NCBI GenBank assembly: GCA_027622715.1
Contig: JAQBYN010000021.1
Coordinates: 1-51,287, forward strand
Direction of reading: 5' to 3'
DNA length: 51,287 nucleotides
Source of the DNA: Pseudomonadota bacterium
Lineage (GTDB): Bacteria > Pseudomonadota > Alphaproteobacteria > SHVP01
Part shown: piece by piece, positions 8,560-17,793 of the stretch
How the letters are laid out: each line of letters begins with the position of its first letter
Position numbering within the stretch: position 1 is the first letter of the stretch
The notes under the pieces: model-generated
Database searches by the model: none
Told to the model about the DNA's origin: nothing
The model's input: only the letters and a program-made list of their open reading frames with translations
Position numbers and translations under genes: made by a program

Positions 8560-10152
8560 TTAGTGGCGAAAGTGGCGCCTGCCGGTCATGACCATTGCAA
8601 GTCCAGCATCGTCGGCGGCGGCAATGACTTCGTCGTCACGCATCGACCCGCCGGGCTGGATCACGGCTGTCGCCCCCGCTTCGGCCGCCGCAAGCAATCC
8701 ATCGGCAAAGGGGAAAAAGGCATCAGAGGCAACCACCGATCCCTTTACCAGAGGTTCGGTGAGGCCAGCCGCGACGGCGGCATCCTCGGATTTGCGCGCC
8801 GCGATGCGGGCGGAATCGATGCGGCTCATTTGGCCAGCGCCAATCCCAACCGTCGCCAAGTCTCGGACATAGACAATGGCATTGGATTTGACGTGCTTGG
8901 CGACCGAGAACGCAAACAGCAGGTCGGCAAGCTCCCGCTCGCTCGGCTGCCGTTTGGTGACGACCTTCATGTCAGCCGTCGCGACCACGCCGGTATCGCG
9001 GCCCTGCACAAGATAGCCGCCGGCGACGCTGCGAATCGTCATACCCGGTGCACGCGGATCAGGTAGACCGTTGGTCAACAAAAGCCGCAGGTTTTTCTTC
9101 TTAGCAAAAACCGCTTTTGCGTCTTCATCGGCACCCGGTGCAATGACAACTTCGGTAAATATCTCAGTAATGCGTCTTGCCGTTGCGTCGTCGATCGGGC
9201 CGCCTAGGGCGACGATCCCACCGAACGCGCTAACCGGGTCGCATCGCAAGGCGCGCTCGTAGGCGTCGATCAGATTTTCGCCGATCGCCGCGCCGCAGGG
9301 ATTGGCGTGTTTGATGATCGCGACCGCGGGGCGCCGCCCGCCCTCGCTTAACTCGGCGACCAACTCGACTGCCGCGTCGGTGTCGTTGATGTTGTTATAG
9401 CTGAGCTCTTTGCCTTGGACCTGGGTCGCGGTCGCGACCCCAGCGCGGTCCGTCCCGTCGCGGTATAACGCGGCGCTCTGATGCGGGTTCTCGCCGTATC
9501 GCAGCGTCTGTGCCAATCGAGCGCTGAGTGTCAGGCGGTCAGGGAATGGTTCGCTGCGCTGCGCCGCAAACCACGCCGCAATCGCAGCGTCGTAGGACGC
9601 TGTCCGGGCGAAGGCCTTGGCCGCAAGCCGGGTGCGGGTTTCCTGACTGACCGTGTTGGCGTTCTCGCGCATTTCATCGGTGATGGCGAGATAGTCCGAG
9701 GGCTCGGTGATCACAGCGACGTAAGCGTGGTTCTTGGCCGCCGACCGAATCATGGCCGGGCCGCCGATGTCGATATTCTCGATTGTCGTGTCGAAGTCGG
9801 CCTGTGCGGCCACCGTTTCTTCGAACGGATAAAGGTCAATGGCCACGAGATCGATCGGGGCAATGCTGTGATCGCGCATCGCCTGGCGGTGCGCCGGGTC
9901 GTCGCGGACGCCGAGCAGGCCGCCGTGAATCTTGGGGTGTAGCGTTTTGACCCGCCCGTCCATGATCTCGGGAAAGCCGGTGTGGTTGGAGACTTCGGTG
10001 ACGGCGATACCGGCGTCGGCGATGGCTTTGGCCGAACCACCGGTGGAGAGAATCTCGACTCCTTGGTCGGCAAGGAACTTAGCGAATTCGACCAAACCGG
10101 TCTTGTCCGATACCGACAGCAAGGCGCGTTTCACGGGCTGGGAACTACTCAT
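8560..10152 (-). CDS. purH: Bifunctional AICAR formyltransferase / IMP cyclohydrolase
   Basis: 530 residues from ATG at 10152 ([19 protein letters not shown]). This start has GGAGGAG about 12 nt upstream; a longer open frame reaching 10212 would overlap the gene before it. PurH carries out the last two steps of IMP synthesis. The N-terminal methylglyoxal-synthase-like domain (IMP cyclohydrolase) shows [22 protein letters not shown] and [13 protein letters not shown]. The C-terminal AICAR transformylase domain shows [23 protein letters not shown] and [10 protein letters not shown]. It lies only 28 nt after the stop of the polysaccharide dehydratase gene, so it is likely read from that operon or from a promoter inside it. 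In many alphaproteobacteria purH directly follows a heparinase II/III gene, which here is 21 kb away. Confidence 0.97.
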   Translation of the reverse strand: MSSSQPVKRALLSVSDKTGLVEFAKFLADQGVEILSTGGSAKAIADAGIAVTEVSNHTGFPEIMDGRVKTLHPKIHGGLLGVRDDPAHRQAMRDHSIAPIDLVAIDLYPFEETVAAQADFDTTIENIDIGGPAMIRSAAKNHAYVAVITEPSDYLAITDEMRENANTVSQETRTRLAAKAFARTASYDAAIAAWFAAQRSEPFPDRLTLSARLAQTLRYGENPHQSAALYRDGTDRAGVATATQVQGKELSYNNINDTDAAVELVAELSEGGRRPAVAIIKHANPCGAAIGENLIDAYERALRCDPVSAFGGIVALGGPIDDATARRITEIFTEVVIAPGADEDAKAVFAKKKNLRLLLTNGLPDPRAPGMTIRSVAGGYLVQGRDTGVVATADMKVVTKRQPSERELADLLFAFSVAKHVKSNAIVYVRDLATVGIGAGQMSRIDSARIAARKSEDAAVAAGLTEPLVKGSVVASDAFFPFADGLLAAAEAGATAVIQPGGSMRDDEVIAAADDAGLAMVMTGRRHFRH

Positions 10153-10180
10153 ACGGGCCGAATCTCCTCCAAGGCGTTTC

Positions 10181-12112
10181 TTATTGCGCGGCGCTCGGCT
10201 GGTCAAAGTCACGGGGGGTGAACTCGGGGACCGCTTCGCGGATCAGTTCCAGGACGCTACCGAGGTCCTCGCGTCGCGCCGCGTCGCGCAGCATATCGAA
10301 TGTGTGGTCGATGTCGCTTAGGGACATCGTTCTAGGCGCGGCGCGCAAAATACCGTCCTGCGCGGTCGGTGTTAGGTCCTCGGCCTCGTGCGACAGTTCC
10401 TCGTGCAGCTTTTCGCCCGGACGCATCCCGGTAAAACGGATCGCGATATCCTTGTCCGGCTGGAGGCCAACAAGACGAATCATTTGCCGGGCGAGGTCCA
10501 CGATCTTCACTGGCTCGCCCATGTCGAGTACGAACACGGTGCCCGGTACGTGCTGTGATGCGTCCATCGCGGAGGCTTGCAACACCAGCTCGACGGCTTC
10601 GCGCGTCGTCATGAAAAATCGTGTTGTCGCGGGGTCAGTGACCGTCACCGGCCCCCCGGCGGCGATTTGCTTTTGAAAGAGCGGCACCACCGATCCGGTC
10701 GATCCGAGCACGTTGCCGAAACGCACGGCGACGAACCGGGTCTGGGCGGCCTCGCCTTCCCGCCCCAGAGCCTGGCAATACATTTCCGCCAGGCGTTTGC
10801 TGACGCCCATCACGCTTGTCGGGTTCACCGCCTTATCGGTGGAAATCAACACCATGGTGTCGACATCGTGGCGCAAACAGGCACGCGCAATATTGCGCGA
10901 TCCAATGACATTGGTGAGAACGGCCTCGTGCGGATTCTGTTCGGACAGCGGCACATGTTTAAATGCGGCCGCATGGAAAACCAGTTCTGGCCTTTCGCCC
11001 GCGAAGACATGGGCAACGCGCGCGTCGTCGCGTACATCGGCCAGCACAGCGCTACGGCTGAGGCCAGAATGCGCGGTCGCCAGCTCCATGTCGATTTGGT
11101 AGAGCGCATGTTCGCCGTTATCCAACAACGTGATGTGCGTCGGTGCGAGCAAGGCGATCTGCCGCACGAGCTCGCTACCGATCGTGCCGCCGGCGCCAGT
11201 CACCATGACACGCCGGCCGGCGATCAGACGCCGCATCGAGTCGCGGTCCAGCACTTTTTGCGGGCGCCCGAGCAAATCCTCCATGGCGAGGGGACGGATC
11301 GCCGGGCCGGCAGGTCCGCCTTGACCGCCATGAAAGTCTGTCAGCCGGGGTAGTCGCGCCAAGGTCATCCCGAGCCCGTCGGCGCGCGTCAGCAAGGCCC
11401 GCAAGCCGTCTGCGGTGATTTTCTCGGTGGCCAGCAACAGGCGCTGGGGCCGCAAACCTTTGGCGTCCAGCCGTGCCACTGCCTCGGGGATCCGATCGAC
11501 AATATCCATCACCCGGACGCCGCGAATGTCGCGCCCGATGCGCCCCGGCTTGTCGTCGATAATACCGACAACGTTGTAGGGCGCCCCGGGCCGGCTCATT
11601 TCGCGGATGAATACTTCGGCGGTGCTGCCCGCGCCAACAAGCAAAACCGGCACCCGGTCATCGTGGGCGCGTTCGAACACGGCGCTGAGGTTGCCGTCTT
11701 TCAGTAGTCGGTAGGCCAAACGCGGTAAACTCAATTGAATTACCAGCAGCGGCCAAACTAGCAGCAGCGATGTCCGCGGGAAGTCCTGTAGCCGTGTGAT
11801 CAAGAAGAGCGCCGGCAGAAAAATTAATGCGCCAAGCGTCACCCCCTTCACGATGGTGACAAGATCGGTGACCGACGCGTAGTGCCAAATGCCCCGATAC
11901 AAGCCAACGCGCCAGAAGACGACGGCGCAAATTGCGACAAAGATCAGCGTATTGGGCCAGGCAAAAAAGAACGGTTGATCATTGCCCAGGGTCTGATGCC
12001 GCACCCAGACAGCTAACTCGAAGGCGATCGTCGCCTGAATCAGATCATGCAGCGCGACGAGGCTGACGCGCGACAGGCTGATAAACGGACGGGGCGTGGT
12101 GCTAGCGGTCAT
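10181..12112 (-). CDS. Membrane-bound NDP-sugar 4,6-dehydratase/epimerase (CapD/WbpM/PglF/FlaA1-like)
   Basis: 643 residues from ATG 12112 ([10 protein letters not shown]), chosen because it clears the upstream gene and has AAAGAG 3 nt before it. Four membrane helices fill residues 15-125. A first nucleotide-binding region follows ([13 protein letters not shown]), then a second Rossmann domain with [16 protein letters not shown]. The motif [18 protein letters not shown] shows Ser, then Met where classical SDRs have Tyr, then Lys; this S-M-K set is typical of the WbpM/FlaA1/PglF group. These enzymes convert UDP-GlcNAc to a 4-keto-6-deoxy sugar, feeding aminotransferases such as the one at 21504. 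It is the last polysaccharide gene on the minus arm, followed closely by purH. Confidence 0.93.
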   Translation of the reverse strand: MTASTTPRPFISLSRVSLVALHDLIQATIAFELAVWVRHQTLGNDQPFFFAWPNTLIFVAICAVVFWRVGLYRGIWHYASVTDLVTIVKGVTLGALIFLPALFLITRLQDFPRTSLLLVWPLLVIQLSLPRLAYRLLKDGNLSAVFERAHDDRVPVLLVGAGSTAEVFIREMSRPGAPYNVVGIIDDKPGRIGRDIRGVRVMDIVDRIPEAVARLDAKGLRPQRLLLATEKITADGLRALLTRADGLGMTLARLPRLTDFHGGQGGPAGPAIRPLAMEDLLGRPQKVLDRDSMRRLIAGRRVMVTGAGGTIGSELVRQIALLAPTHITLLDNGEHALYQIDMELATAHSGLSRSAVLADVRDDARVAHVFAGERPELVFHAAAFKHVPLSEQNPHEAVLTNVIGSRNIARACLRHDVDTMVLISTDKAVNPTSVMGVSKRLAEMYCQALGREGEAAQTRFVAVRFGNVLGSTGSVVPLFQKQIAAGGPVTVTDPATTRFFMTTREAVELVLQASAMDASQHVPGTVFVLDMGEPVKIVDLARQMIRLVGLQPDKDIAIRFTGMRPGEKLHEELSHEAEDLTPTAQDGILRAAPRTMSLSDIDHTFDMLRDAARREDLGSVLELIREAVPEFTPRDFDQPSAAQ

Positions 12113-12131
12113 TCGCTCTTTGGGCGGGCGT

Positions 12132-13199
12132 TCAGGGCGTTGGCGGGCGGTCAGGTATTGGCGCCGCGTCGCGCGCAAAGTACCACAGCACCGCCGCCGT
12201 CAGTACCACGCCGAGGGCGAGCAACGCGCCTTGAATTTCGGGTTGCCGCGCGCTCGCATAGGCCAGCGCGATGAGGACGACGTTGAGTACCAGTATCAAG
12301 GTAGAGACATGGGCGTGCGAGCCCAACTGGCGCGCGGCACGCTGATAGAAGTGACTGCGATGGGCCTCCATAAGTCGCTCGCGGCGCGCGATCCGGCGCA
12401 ACAATGTCAGTGTCGCGTCCATCAGATAGTAAAGGGGAAGCAATAGGGCCGCGGCCCACAACCCCGAGCCGGCCAGCTCCAGCAACATCCAGCCCAACAG
12501 AAATCCGAGCGGGACGGATCCGACATCGCCCAAGAAAATCCGTGCCGGCTGCCAGTTCCACCACGTGAAACCGGCGAGCGCCGCGGCGAGGACGAGGCCA
12601 TAGAGCCCAAGATTGTCTTGCGGGACGAGGTCCAGTGTGAGCCCTGCGGCAGCCGCAAGAGGCGCCAGCAACGCCACGCCAACGCCCACGCTGCCGCTCT
12701 CAACACCTGTGATTCCATCGATCCCATCCATGAAGTTGGTCAAGTTGATCACCCACAGCCAAACCCACGCGGTGATTACGACATCGAGACCGTAGGGCAG
12801 GACGGTTTGGAAAACCCGGCCATGGGCGGAAAGCGCGGCGATGCCGATCAGCACAGCGACGGCTTGCACAATGAGACGCAACACCGGCGACAGTGGCCGG
12901 CGGTCGTCCCGCCATGAGACGGCGGCCAGGACGATCGCCAAGCTAATCAACAGGGGGACCGGATAGGTGAACTGCGCGTCGTTTTCTACGGCGGACAGCG
13001 CCCACACGATCAACCACTCGACGGCAATAACGCCGATGATGACCAAGCCACCGCCGACGGGCGTCGGTACGGCGTGGCTCGAGCGATCGTTGGGGTGATC
13101 CAATATGGCCCGTGCGCGCAGCGTTCGGACCAGCAGTCGCGTGCCGAGAAATGACGTAACGAATGCGGTTGCCACGATCACGATCTTGGTCAAAACCAT
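12132..13199 (-). CDS. Polyprenyl-phosphate sugar-1-phosphate transferase (MraY/WecA/WbpL family)
   Basis: 355 residues with about ten membrane helices. Family motifs visible: DHPNDRSSHAVPTPVGGG near residue 40, DDRRPLSP near 100, NFMDGIDGITG near 160, FLGDVGSVPLGF near 223, and HRSHFYQRA near 283. The Asp residues bind Mg and the His-rich loop helps substrate choice. Such enzymes move a HexNAc-phosphate from a UDP-sugar onto undecaprenyl phosphate at the inner membrane, the first step of lipid-linked glycan assembly. The stop is 19 nt before the dehydratase start, fitting one transcript. This is probably the initiating transferase of the locus; no PglC/WbaP-type initiator is seen. Confidence 0.93.
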   Translation of the reverse strand: MVLTKIVIVATAFVTSFLGTRLLVRTLRARAILDHPNDRSSHAVPTPVGGGLVIIGVIAVEWLIVWALSAVENDAQFTYPVPLLISLAIVLAAVSWRDDRRPLSPVLRLIVQAVAVLIGIAALSAHGRVFQTVLPYGLDVVITAWVWLWVINLTNFMDGIDGITGVESGSVGVGVALLAPLAAAAGLTLDLVPQDNLGLYGLVLAAALAGFTWWNWQPARIFLGDVGSVPLGFLLGWMLLELAGSGLWAAALLLPLYYLMDATLTLLRRIARRERLMEAHRSHFYQRAARQLGSHAHVSTLILVLNVVLIALAYASARQPEIQGALLALGVVLTAAVLWYFARDAAPIPDRPPTP

Positions 13200-13211
13200 G
13201 GACCGCTTATA

Positions 13212-14390
13212 TCAGATCGCGGGCGGCGGTCCCGAGCCTGTGTTCTCGGCCGCTGCCGCGCGGAACGTGGTTGGCGAGACCTGCCGGTAGGCGTCGAGCG
13301 ATTGACGGATAAACAGGTCGACCGAGAATTCCGTCTCGGCGATGACGCGGCTCCGTGCCGCCATCCGCGCCCGCAGGTCCGGATCGTCCAACAGGCGTTG
13401 CACGGCGGCGGCGGTGGCGGCACCGTCGCGGGCCGGTACCAGCAAGCCGTTGTCGCCGTCGCGGACAATTTCGCGGCAGCCCGGGACATCGGTGGTGACG
13501 ATCGCCCGCCCGATCGCGGCGGCCTCGATGAGGACGCGCGGCAATCCTTCGCGGTAGGACGGCATGCACACCACACTGGCCTGGGCCAATGCGCTCGGCA
13601 TGTCGTCGGAAAAGCCCTGCCAGGTGACGATGCCTTCTTGCGCCCAGGCGCGGATTCCCGCTTCGCCCACGTCTGTCGGGTTGTCTGGATCGGTGCGGCC
13701 TACCAGCACGAAGCGCGCCCGGTCCGTCAGATCACGCGCCGCGGCAATGAATTCGTGAACCCCCTTGTCGCCGAGAATGCGGGCCGGAAATACCACGACG
13801 GGCTCGCCCGCCGGTTCGGGCTGCTGCGCAAACCCGTGCATGTCGACGCCGCAGCCGCGGATCATCACGGTGATGGCCGGATCGACGAGGCCGTTGTCGA
13901 CAAACAATTGCAAGTCGTCAGGGTTCTGGAAAATCGCGACAGCATTGCGATGACCCAGCGCGTAACGGTAGAGGCGTTTAACCAAGGCACGCTGCAGTCG
14001 CGCTGCCAGACCGTCGATAAGAAATAAGTAACCCAGTCCGGTGATCGCGTGCACCACCGCCGGGACCCGGCGTAGCCGCGCCACGAGGCCCGCATAGAGC
14101 ACCGGCTTCATTGTGACGGCGTGTAGTATGTCGGGGCGCACCGTGCCGACGATTCGCCACAGCGCCGCAATCAGCACGATTTCTCCACCGATCCGGCGGG
14201 CGCCACGCTTCAACGGAATGTCGTGGAGCTGAAACCCTTCGCGCCGCATGATCGCGACCGGCGCATCGTCGTGCGGCACGGCGATATGGACCTCAAAACC
14301 AGCGTCGCGCGCCGCGATCGCAATCGGCAAGCGATGGGTAATAAAGAACGGCGCGTCGTTGAGCACCATCAGGAGCCGTGGTTGGGTCAC
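13212..14390 (-). CDS. GT4 glycosyltransferase (PglA-like)
   Basis: 392 residues from GTG 14390 (VTQPRLLMVLNDAPFFITHR), which overlaps the asnB stop in a GTGA; ATG at 14417 is an alternative. The N-terminal Rossmann half (FEVHIAVPHDD, HAVTMKPVLYAGLVARL, HAITGLGYLFL) and the C-terminal half (VVFPARILGDKGVHEFI, FVLVGRTDPDN, VVCMPSYREGLPRVLIEAAA) are those of GT-B family 4 enzymes. The E-x7-E retaining-transferase motif is visible as EGLPRVLIE. It likely adds the second sugar to the polyprenyl-linked primer on the cytoplasmic face. It is coupled to asnB upstream and 12 nt from the next gene. Confidence 0.9.
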   Translation of the reverse strand: MTQPRLLMVLNDAPFFITHRLPIAIAARDAGFEVHIAVPHDDAPVAIMRREGFQLHDIPLKRGARRIGGEIVLIAALWRIVGTVRPDILHAVTMKPVLYAGLVARLRRVPAVVHAITGLGYLFLIDGLAARLQRALVKRLYRYALGHRNAVAIFQNPDDLQLFVDNGLVDPAITVMIRGCGVDMHGFAQQPEPAGEPVVVFPARILGDKGVHEFIAAARDLTDRARFVLVGRTDPDNPTDVGEAGIRAWAQEGIVTWQGFSDDMPSALAQASVVCMPSYREGLPRVLIEAAAIGRAIVTTDVPGCREIVRDGDNGLLVPARDGAATAAAVQRLLDDPDLRARMAARSRVIAETEFSVDLFIRQSLDAYRQVSPTTFRAAAAENTGSGPPPAI

Positions 14391-16288
14391 CGCCCGGCGC
14401 CGGTGTGTTCGTACCATGCTTGGAACATTAGAACGCCCCACAGCGGACCAGAGCGATCGAACCGGCCGGAGAGATGCTCTTGCCACAGGCGGCGCACGGT
14501 CGGCGCGTGAAAGAAGCCCTCTTGGGCAAGACGGCGTTCCGCTAACAGCGAATCGGCCCACTCGCGCAACGGCCCGCGCAGCCACCGGGTCACCGGGACC
14601 GCGAAGCCTTGTTTGGGCCGGTCGAACAACGCGCGGGGCACATGTCGGTAAAGGATTTCGCGCAGCAACCATTTCGAGGTGCCGCCGCGGATTTTCATGT
14701 CGGTCGGTAAGGCCCACATCGCCTCGACCACCCGGTGATCAAGAATCGGCACCCGCACTTCGAGGCCTACGGCCATGCTGGCCCGGTCGACTTTGGTTAG
14801 CACGTCGTCGGGCAAATAGCCGCCGAGGTCGCGGGTCTGCATCCACAGGACGGGATCGTCCGGATCGGGCCCACGGGCCGGGCCTGCCGTCGCGTCAGCG
14901 CCGAGAACAAAGTGATCGCCGTAACCGACCAGCGCGTCATAAACCGATTCGAGCGAGGAAGCGCCTAGGACGGCGCCGAGCTTGTGCAGCCGCATGCCGG
15001 CTTGCGGCGGGCGGCGGTTACGCGGCAACAAGGCAACCAGACGATCCAGCGTTGCCGGCGGCGCCGCGCGCAGCGTTGCGCCCAGCGCGCGACGCAGTGG
15101 CCTGGGGATGCCACCCAGACGTGACCAGCGCGCCGCCAGTTGGTGGCGGGTATAGCCAGCAAAGACCTCATCCCCGCCATCGCCGGACAACGTCACGGTA
15201 ACGTCGCGCCGCGCCACCTGCGACACCAAGAACGTCGGAATCTGCGAGGAGTCGGCGAAGGGTTCGTCATAAATCTCCGGCAATCGCGGAATCAACGCGG
15301 CGCCTTCGTCGGCATCAAAACGGATCTCGGTGTGATCGGTACCCAAATGGGTACTGACCATGCGCGCATGATCTGCCTCGTCGTAGTCCTGCTGCCCGAA
15401 ACCCACGGTAAAAGTCTTGATGGGCCGGCTGCTTTGCGTTTGCATGAGTGCCGTGACCGCCGATGAGTCGATGCCGCCGGATAAGAAGGCACCCAGCGGC
15501 ACGTCGGCCACCATCCGTCGCTTCACCGCATCGCTCAACAGGGCTTCGATGCGCGCGCGCGCGTCCTCATCTATCTCAGGTGAATCGGATGCGGGCGCGC
15601 CGATCTCCCAGAATCTCTCTTGGCTAACGGTTCCGTCGCCGGCAATCGTGACGATTTCGGCCGGCGACACTTTACCAACTTCGTTGTAGATCGATTTGTC
15701 GCCGGTCACGTAGCCGAAGCGGACGAGGTCGGCCACCGCGTTCCGGTTGATCGTCGTCGTCGCGCGCGGGTGGGCGCGAATGGCCCGCAGCTCCGAGCCA
15801 AAAGCAAATGTGTTGCCAAAGCGGCCCCAATACATTGGCTTGATGCCAAGCCGGTCGCGAATCAGCGAGAGCGTCCGCGTTTCACGATCCCACACGGCAA
15901 ATGCGAACATGCCGATCAGCCGGCGCAGCGTTGGCGCGATGCCCCAGCGCGCGAAGCCCTCGACCACGACCTCGGTATCGGAGTGGCCGCGAAAAACGAC
16001 ACCCGCCGATTCAAGCTCTGCGCGCAGGTCGTTGTGGTTGTAGATCTCGCCGTTGTAGCTGACGACATAACGGCCGTTATCCGACGTCATCGGCTGATGG
16101 CCGGCCGCTGACAGATCGATGATCGATAATCGGCGATGCCCCAGGGCGATCCCGGCATCGTCGTCCGCCCATGCGCCCGAATCATCCGGACCGCGGTGGC
16201 TCAACGTGTCGGCCATGGTCCGGGCGACGACGTCGAGCGGGCCACCGGCTTCGCCGGCAAGTTGGAGAAAACCGGCTACGCCGCACAT
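14387..16288 (-). CDS. AsnB-type glutamine-dependent amidotransferase (asparagine synthase family), minus arm
   Basis: 633 residues. Cys2 after the initiator Met (MCGVAGFLQL) is the class II glutaminase nucleophile. The N-terminal glutaminase domain shows HRGPDDSG, GHRRLSIIDLS and VVSYNGEIYNH. The C-terminal synthase domain has the PP-loop LSGGIDSSAV near residue 265 and LSGDGGDEVFAGY near 370. Family members make asparagine or, in glycan loci, amidate uronic acids. Given the uronic-acid genes on the other arm, glycan amidation is more likely than amino acid synthesis (inference). A good promoter, TTGTCT-N17-CATAAA, precedes it. A second AsnB lies at 22662. Confidence 0.92.
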   Translation of the reverse strand: MCGVAGFLQLAGEAGGPLDVVARTMADTLSHRGPDDSGAWADDDAGIALGHRRLSIIDLSAAGHQPMTSDNGRYVVSYNGEIYNHNDLRAELESAGVVFRGHSDTEVVVEGFARWGIAPTLRRLIGMFAFAVWDRETRTLSLIRDRLGIKPMYWGRFGNTFAFGSELRAIRAHPRATTTINRNAVADLVRFGYVTGDKSIYNEVGKVSPAEIVTIAGDGTVSQERFWEIGAPASDSPEIDEDARARIEALLSDAVKRRMVADVPLGAFLSGGIDSSAVTALMQTQSSRPIKTFTVGFGQQDYDEADHARMVSTHLGTDHTEIRFDADEGAALIPRLPEIYDEPFADSSQIPTFLVSQVARRDVTVTLSGDGGDEVFAGYTRHQLAARWSRLGGIPRPLRRALGATLRAAPPATLDRLVALLPRNRRPPQAGMRLHKLGAVLGASSLESVYDALVGYGDHFVLGADATAGPARGPDPDDPVLWMQTRDLGGYLPDDVLTKVDRASMAVGLEVRVPILDHRVVEAMWALPTDMKIRGGTSKWLLREILYRHVPRALFDRPKQGFAVPVTRWLRGPLREWADSLLAERRLAQEGFFHAPTVRRLWQEHLSGRFDRSGPLWGVLMFQAWYEHTGAGR

Positions 16289-16323
16289 TGGGAAACTACC
16301 GTGACAGCTAAGATCATCGCAGA

Positions 16324-16352
16324 TTTATGGCCGTCTCCTTGATGCAAGACAA
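16324..16352 (-). promoter_or_regulatory. Probable sigma-70 promoter of the asnB-to-purH transcript
   Basis: On the minus strand TTGTCT (16352-16347), a 17-nt spacer and CATAAA (16329-16324) match 4/6 and 4/6 of the consensus. Predicted start is near 16317, giving a 5' leader of about 30 nt before the asnB ATG at 16288. It would drive asnB, the GT4, the MraY-type transferase, the dehydratase and possibly purH. Confidence 0.55.
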
Positions 16353-16359
16353 GCGACAC

Positions 16360-17583
16360 TCAAGCGTCGTTGTCGTCGTCGGCCCGCAGCAGCCCGGCGG
16401 TTAGCGCTACTCCGATCCAAAGCGACGCGATCCACCAGGCCTGCCACACGCCGAAGTTCAGAACGAACGGTGGCAATGCGGCGACCACGGCCGCAGCGGC
16501 AGCAGCGCGGTGCCACGGCGGCAGCCGCCAGCGCCACAACGCCCGCACCAGCCCGGCAAAAATCAGAATGATGGCAATAACGCCGACCACGCCAAGTTCG
16601 AGCCAGATTTGCAGCAAAGCGTTGTGCGGGTGGAGCGGTAGAGCCGCGGGCGCGTAACCGAACTGAGGCCGCAGCGCCTCGATCACGTCCTCGCGCGCGC
16701 CGATTGCGCGGGCGGCATCGAACCCGGCCCCGAGCGGCGCAACGTTGGTCGCTTGTTCGGCGGCAAATGTCCAAATGCCGATCCGGTGCGCCCAGGGCGT
16801 TGGCAGCACGACCTGACGGCTCTGGAACATTTGCAAATTGACAACGTCGCGCGATAGCCAAGGTGCAAAAGCCGCATAAAGAGCGAACGCGATGACGAGT
16901 GCGCTCAGCGCGGTTCGCGGTGCGACGCGTACTGCGAGAAAGGTGATCGCACCCAACAGCAAACCGACGAGCGCGGCGTTCATCGGCAAAAGGGCGACTG
17001 CGGCGGCGGCGGCGACAAAGAACGCAACGCCGATGAGACGATGACGCCCGGCGAGCGCAACGCTGGCGGGCCACAACAACACTGCGAACAGCACGACCCC
17101 ACGGCCGACACGTTCGAGGTTCGTTGCGGCGCTCGCAGGATCGTCGCCGCGCACCAGGCGTGTCAGGCCGGCGCCGCTGACACCCTCAAAAAGAAACACG
17201 AACAATGCGAGGGCCATCGCCAATAAAACGGCGCGACGAAATCGTTCGGAAATGTTCTGGGCAAAGAGGATCCAACCGACCAAGGCTAGTCCCGGTACGA
17301 AAAGACCGACCGTGCGCAGCGCCTTGCCGGGGTCGCCGAGCGGCGACCAAAATGCCGAGAGGACAGTCCAGGCGGACAAAACCGCGATCCCCAAAACAAG
17401 CTCGAGCGGCGCGGCAGCGATCGCCTTGCGGGTACAGTGTATCGTCAACGTGATCAGGCCGAGCACCAGCAGCAGTGCCACGGTGCCGTTTGCTGCCAGC
17501 GGCAACACCAGACCCATGGCGCCCACTATCATGACGGCACCCCAAAAACGTAGCCCGGCGATTCGTTCAATAGCTGCGGTCAT
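16360..17583 (-). CDS. O-antigen ligase/polymerase family membrane protein (WaaL/Wzy_C)
   Basis: 407 residues from ATG 17583 (MTAAIERIAGLRFWGAV), chosen because membrane segments begin right after it; ATG 17628 is possible. There are about 11-12 hydrophobic helices. The large periplasmic loop and the motif LHPHNALLQIWLELGVVGVI (near residue 320) are typical of the Wzy_C family, where the His and the following helix are conserved. These proteins either polymerise lipid-linked repeats (Wzy) or move glycan to lipid A core or protein (WaaL, PglL). Sequence alone does not say which. It is the first gene of the minus arm, 71 bp before asnB, with the divergent regulatory region behind it. Confidence 0.85.
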   Translation of the reverse strand: MTAAIERIAGLRFWGAVMIVGAMGLVLPLAANGTVALLLVLGLITLTIHCTRKAIAAAPLELVLGIAVLSAWTVLSAFWSPLGDPGKALRTVGLFVPGLALVGWILFAQNISERFRRAVLLAMALALFVFLFEGVSGAGLTRLVRGDDPASAATNLERVGRGVVLFAVLLWPASVALAGRHRLIGVAFFVAAAAAVALLPMNAALVGLLLGAITFLAVRVAPRTALSALVIAFALYAAFAPWLSRDVVNLQMFQSRQVVLPTPWAHRIGIWTFAAEQATNVAPLGAGFDAARAIGAREDVIEALRPQFGYAPAALPLHPHNALLQIWLELGVVGVIAIILIFAGLVRALWRWRLPPWHRAAAAAAVVAALPPFVLNFGVWQAWWIASLWIGVALTAGLLRADDDNDA

Positions 17584-17695
17584 CGGCGGGCTCGGCAAGG
17601 GGCGCGGTGCGGCATGGGGCGCCAACATATAGGCGCGGCCTCGGTTTGGGGGAGGATTTGTCGGCCGTGATGCGCTCGGGCCAACGAAAACCTCC

Positions 17696-17737
17696 TTGCT
17701 GCGGCACGGCGACGGGGGCATAAATGGGCCGTCGCCG
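17696..17737 (+). promoter_or_regulatory. Probable promoter with overlapping inverted-repeat operator between the polysaccharide arms
   Basis: TTGCTG (17696-17701), a 17-nt spacer and CATAAA (17719-17724) form a plausible sigma-70 promoter reading right, with transcription starting near 17731. A perfect 9-bp inverted repeat, CGGCGACGG (17707-17715) and CCGTCGCCG (17729-17737) with 13 bp between, straddles the -10 box. This layout fits repressor binding over the promoter, or a hairpin if it is transcribed from the other side. It lies in the 210-bp gap between the two divergent arms. Confidence 0.5.
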
Positions 17738-17793
17738 AATCATCGGCGGAAATCAGTTACTTGGCCCATGTTTCCAACCTCCCATACCCCCCT

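Noticed and set aside
14248-15201. 317-codon plus-strand frame inside asnB
   Set aside because: Low-complexity Arg/Pro/Gly translation; the minus-strand AsnB motifs are decisive.
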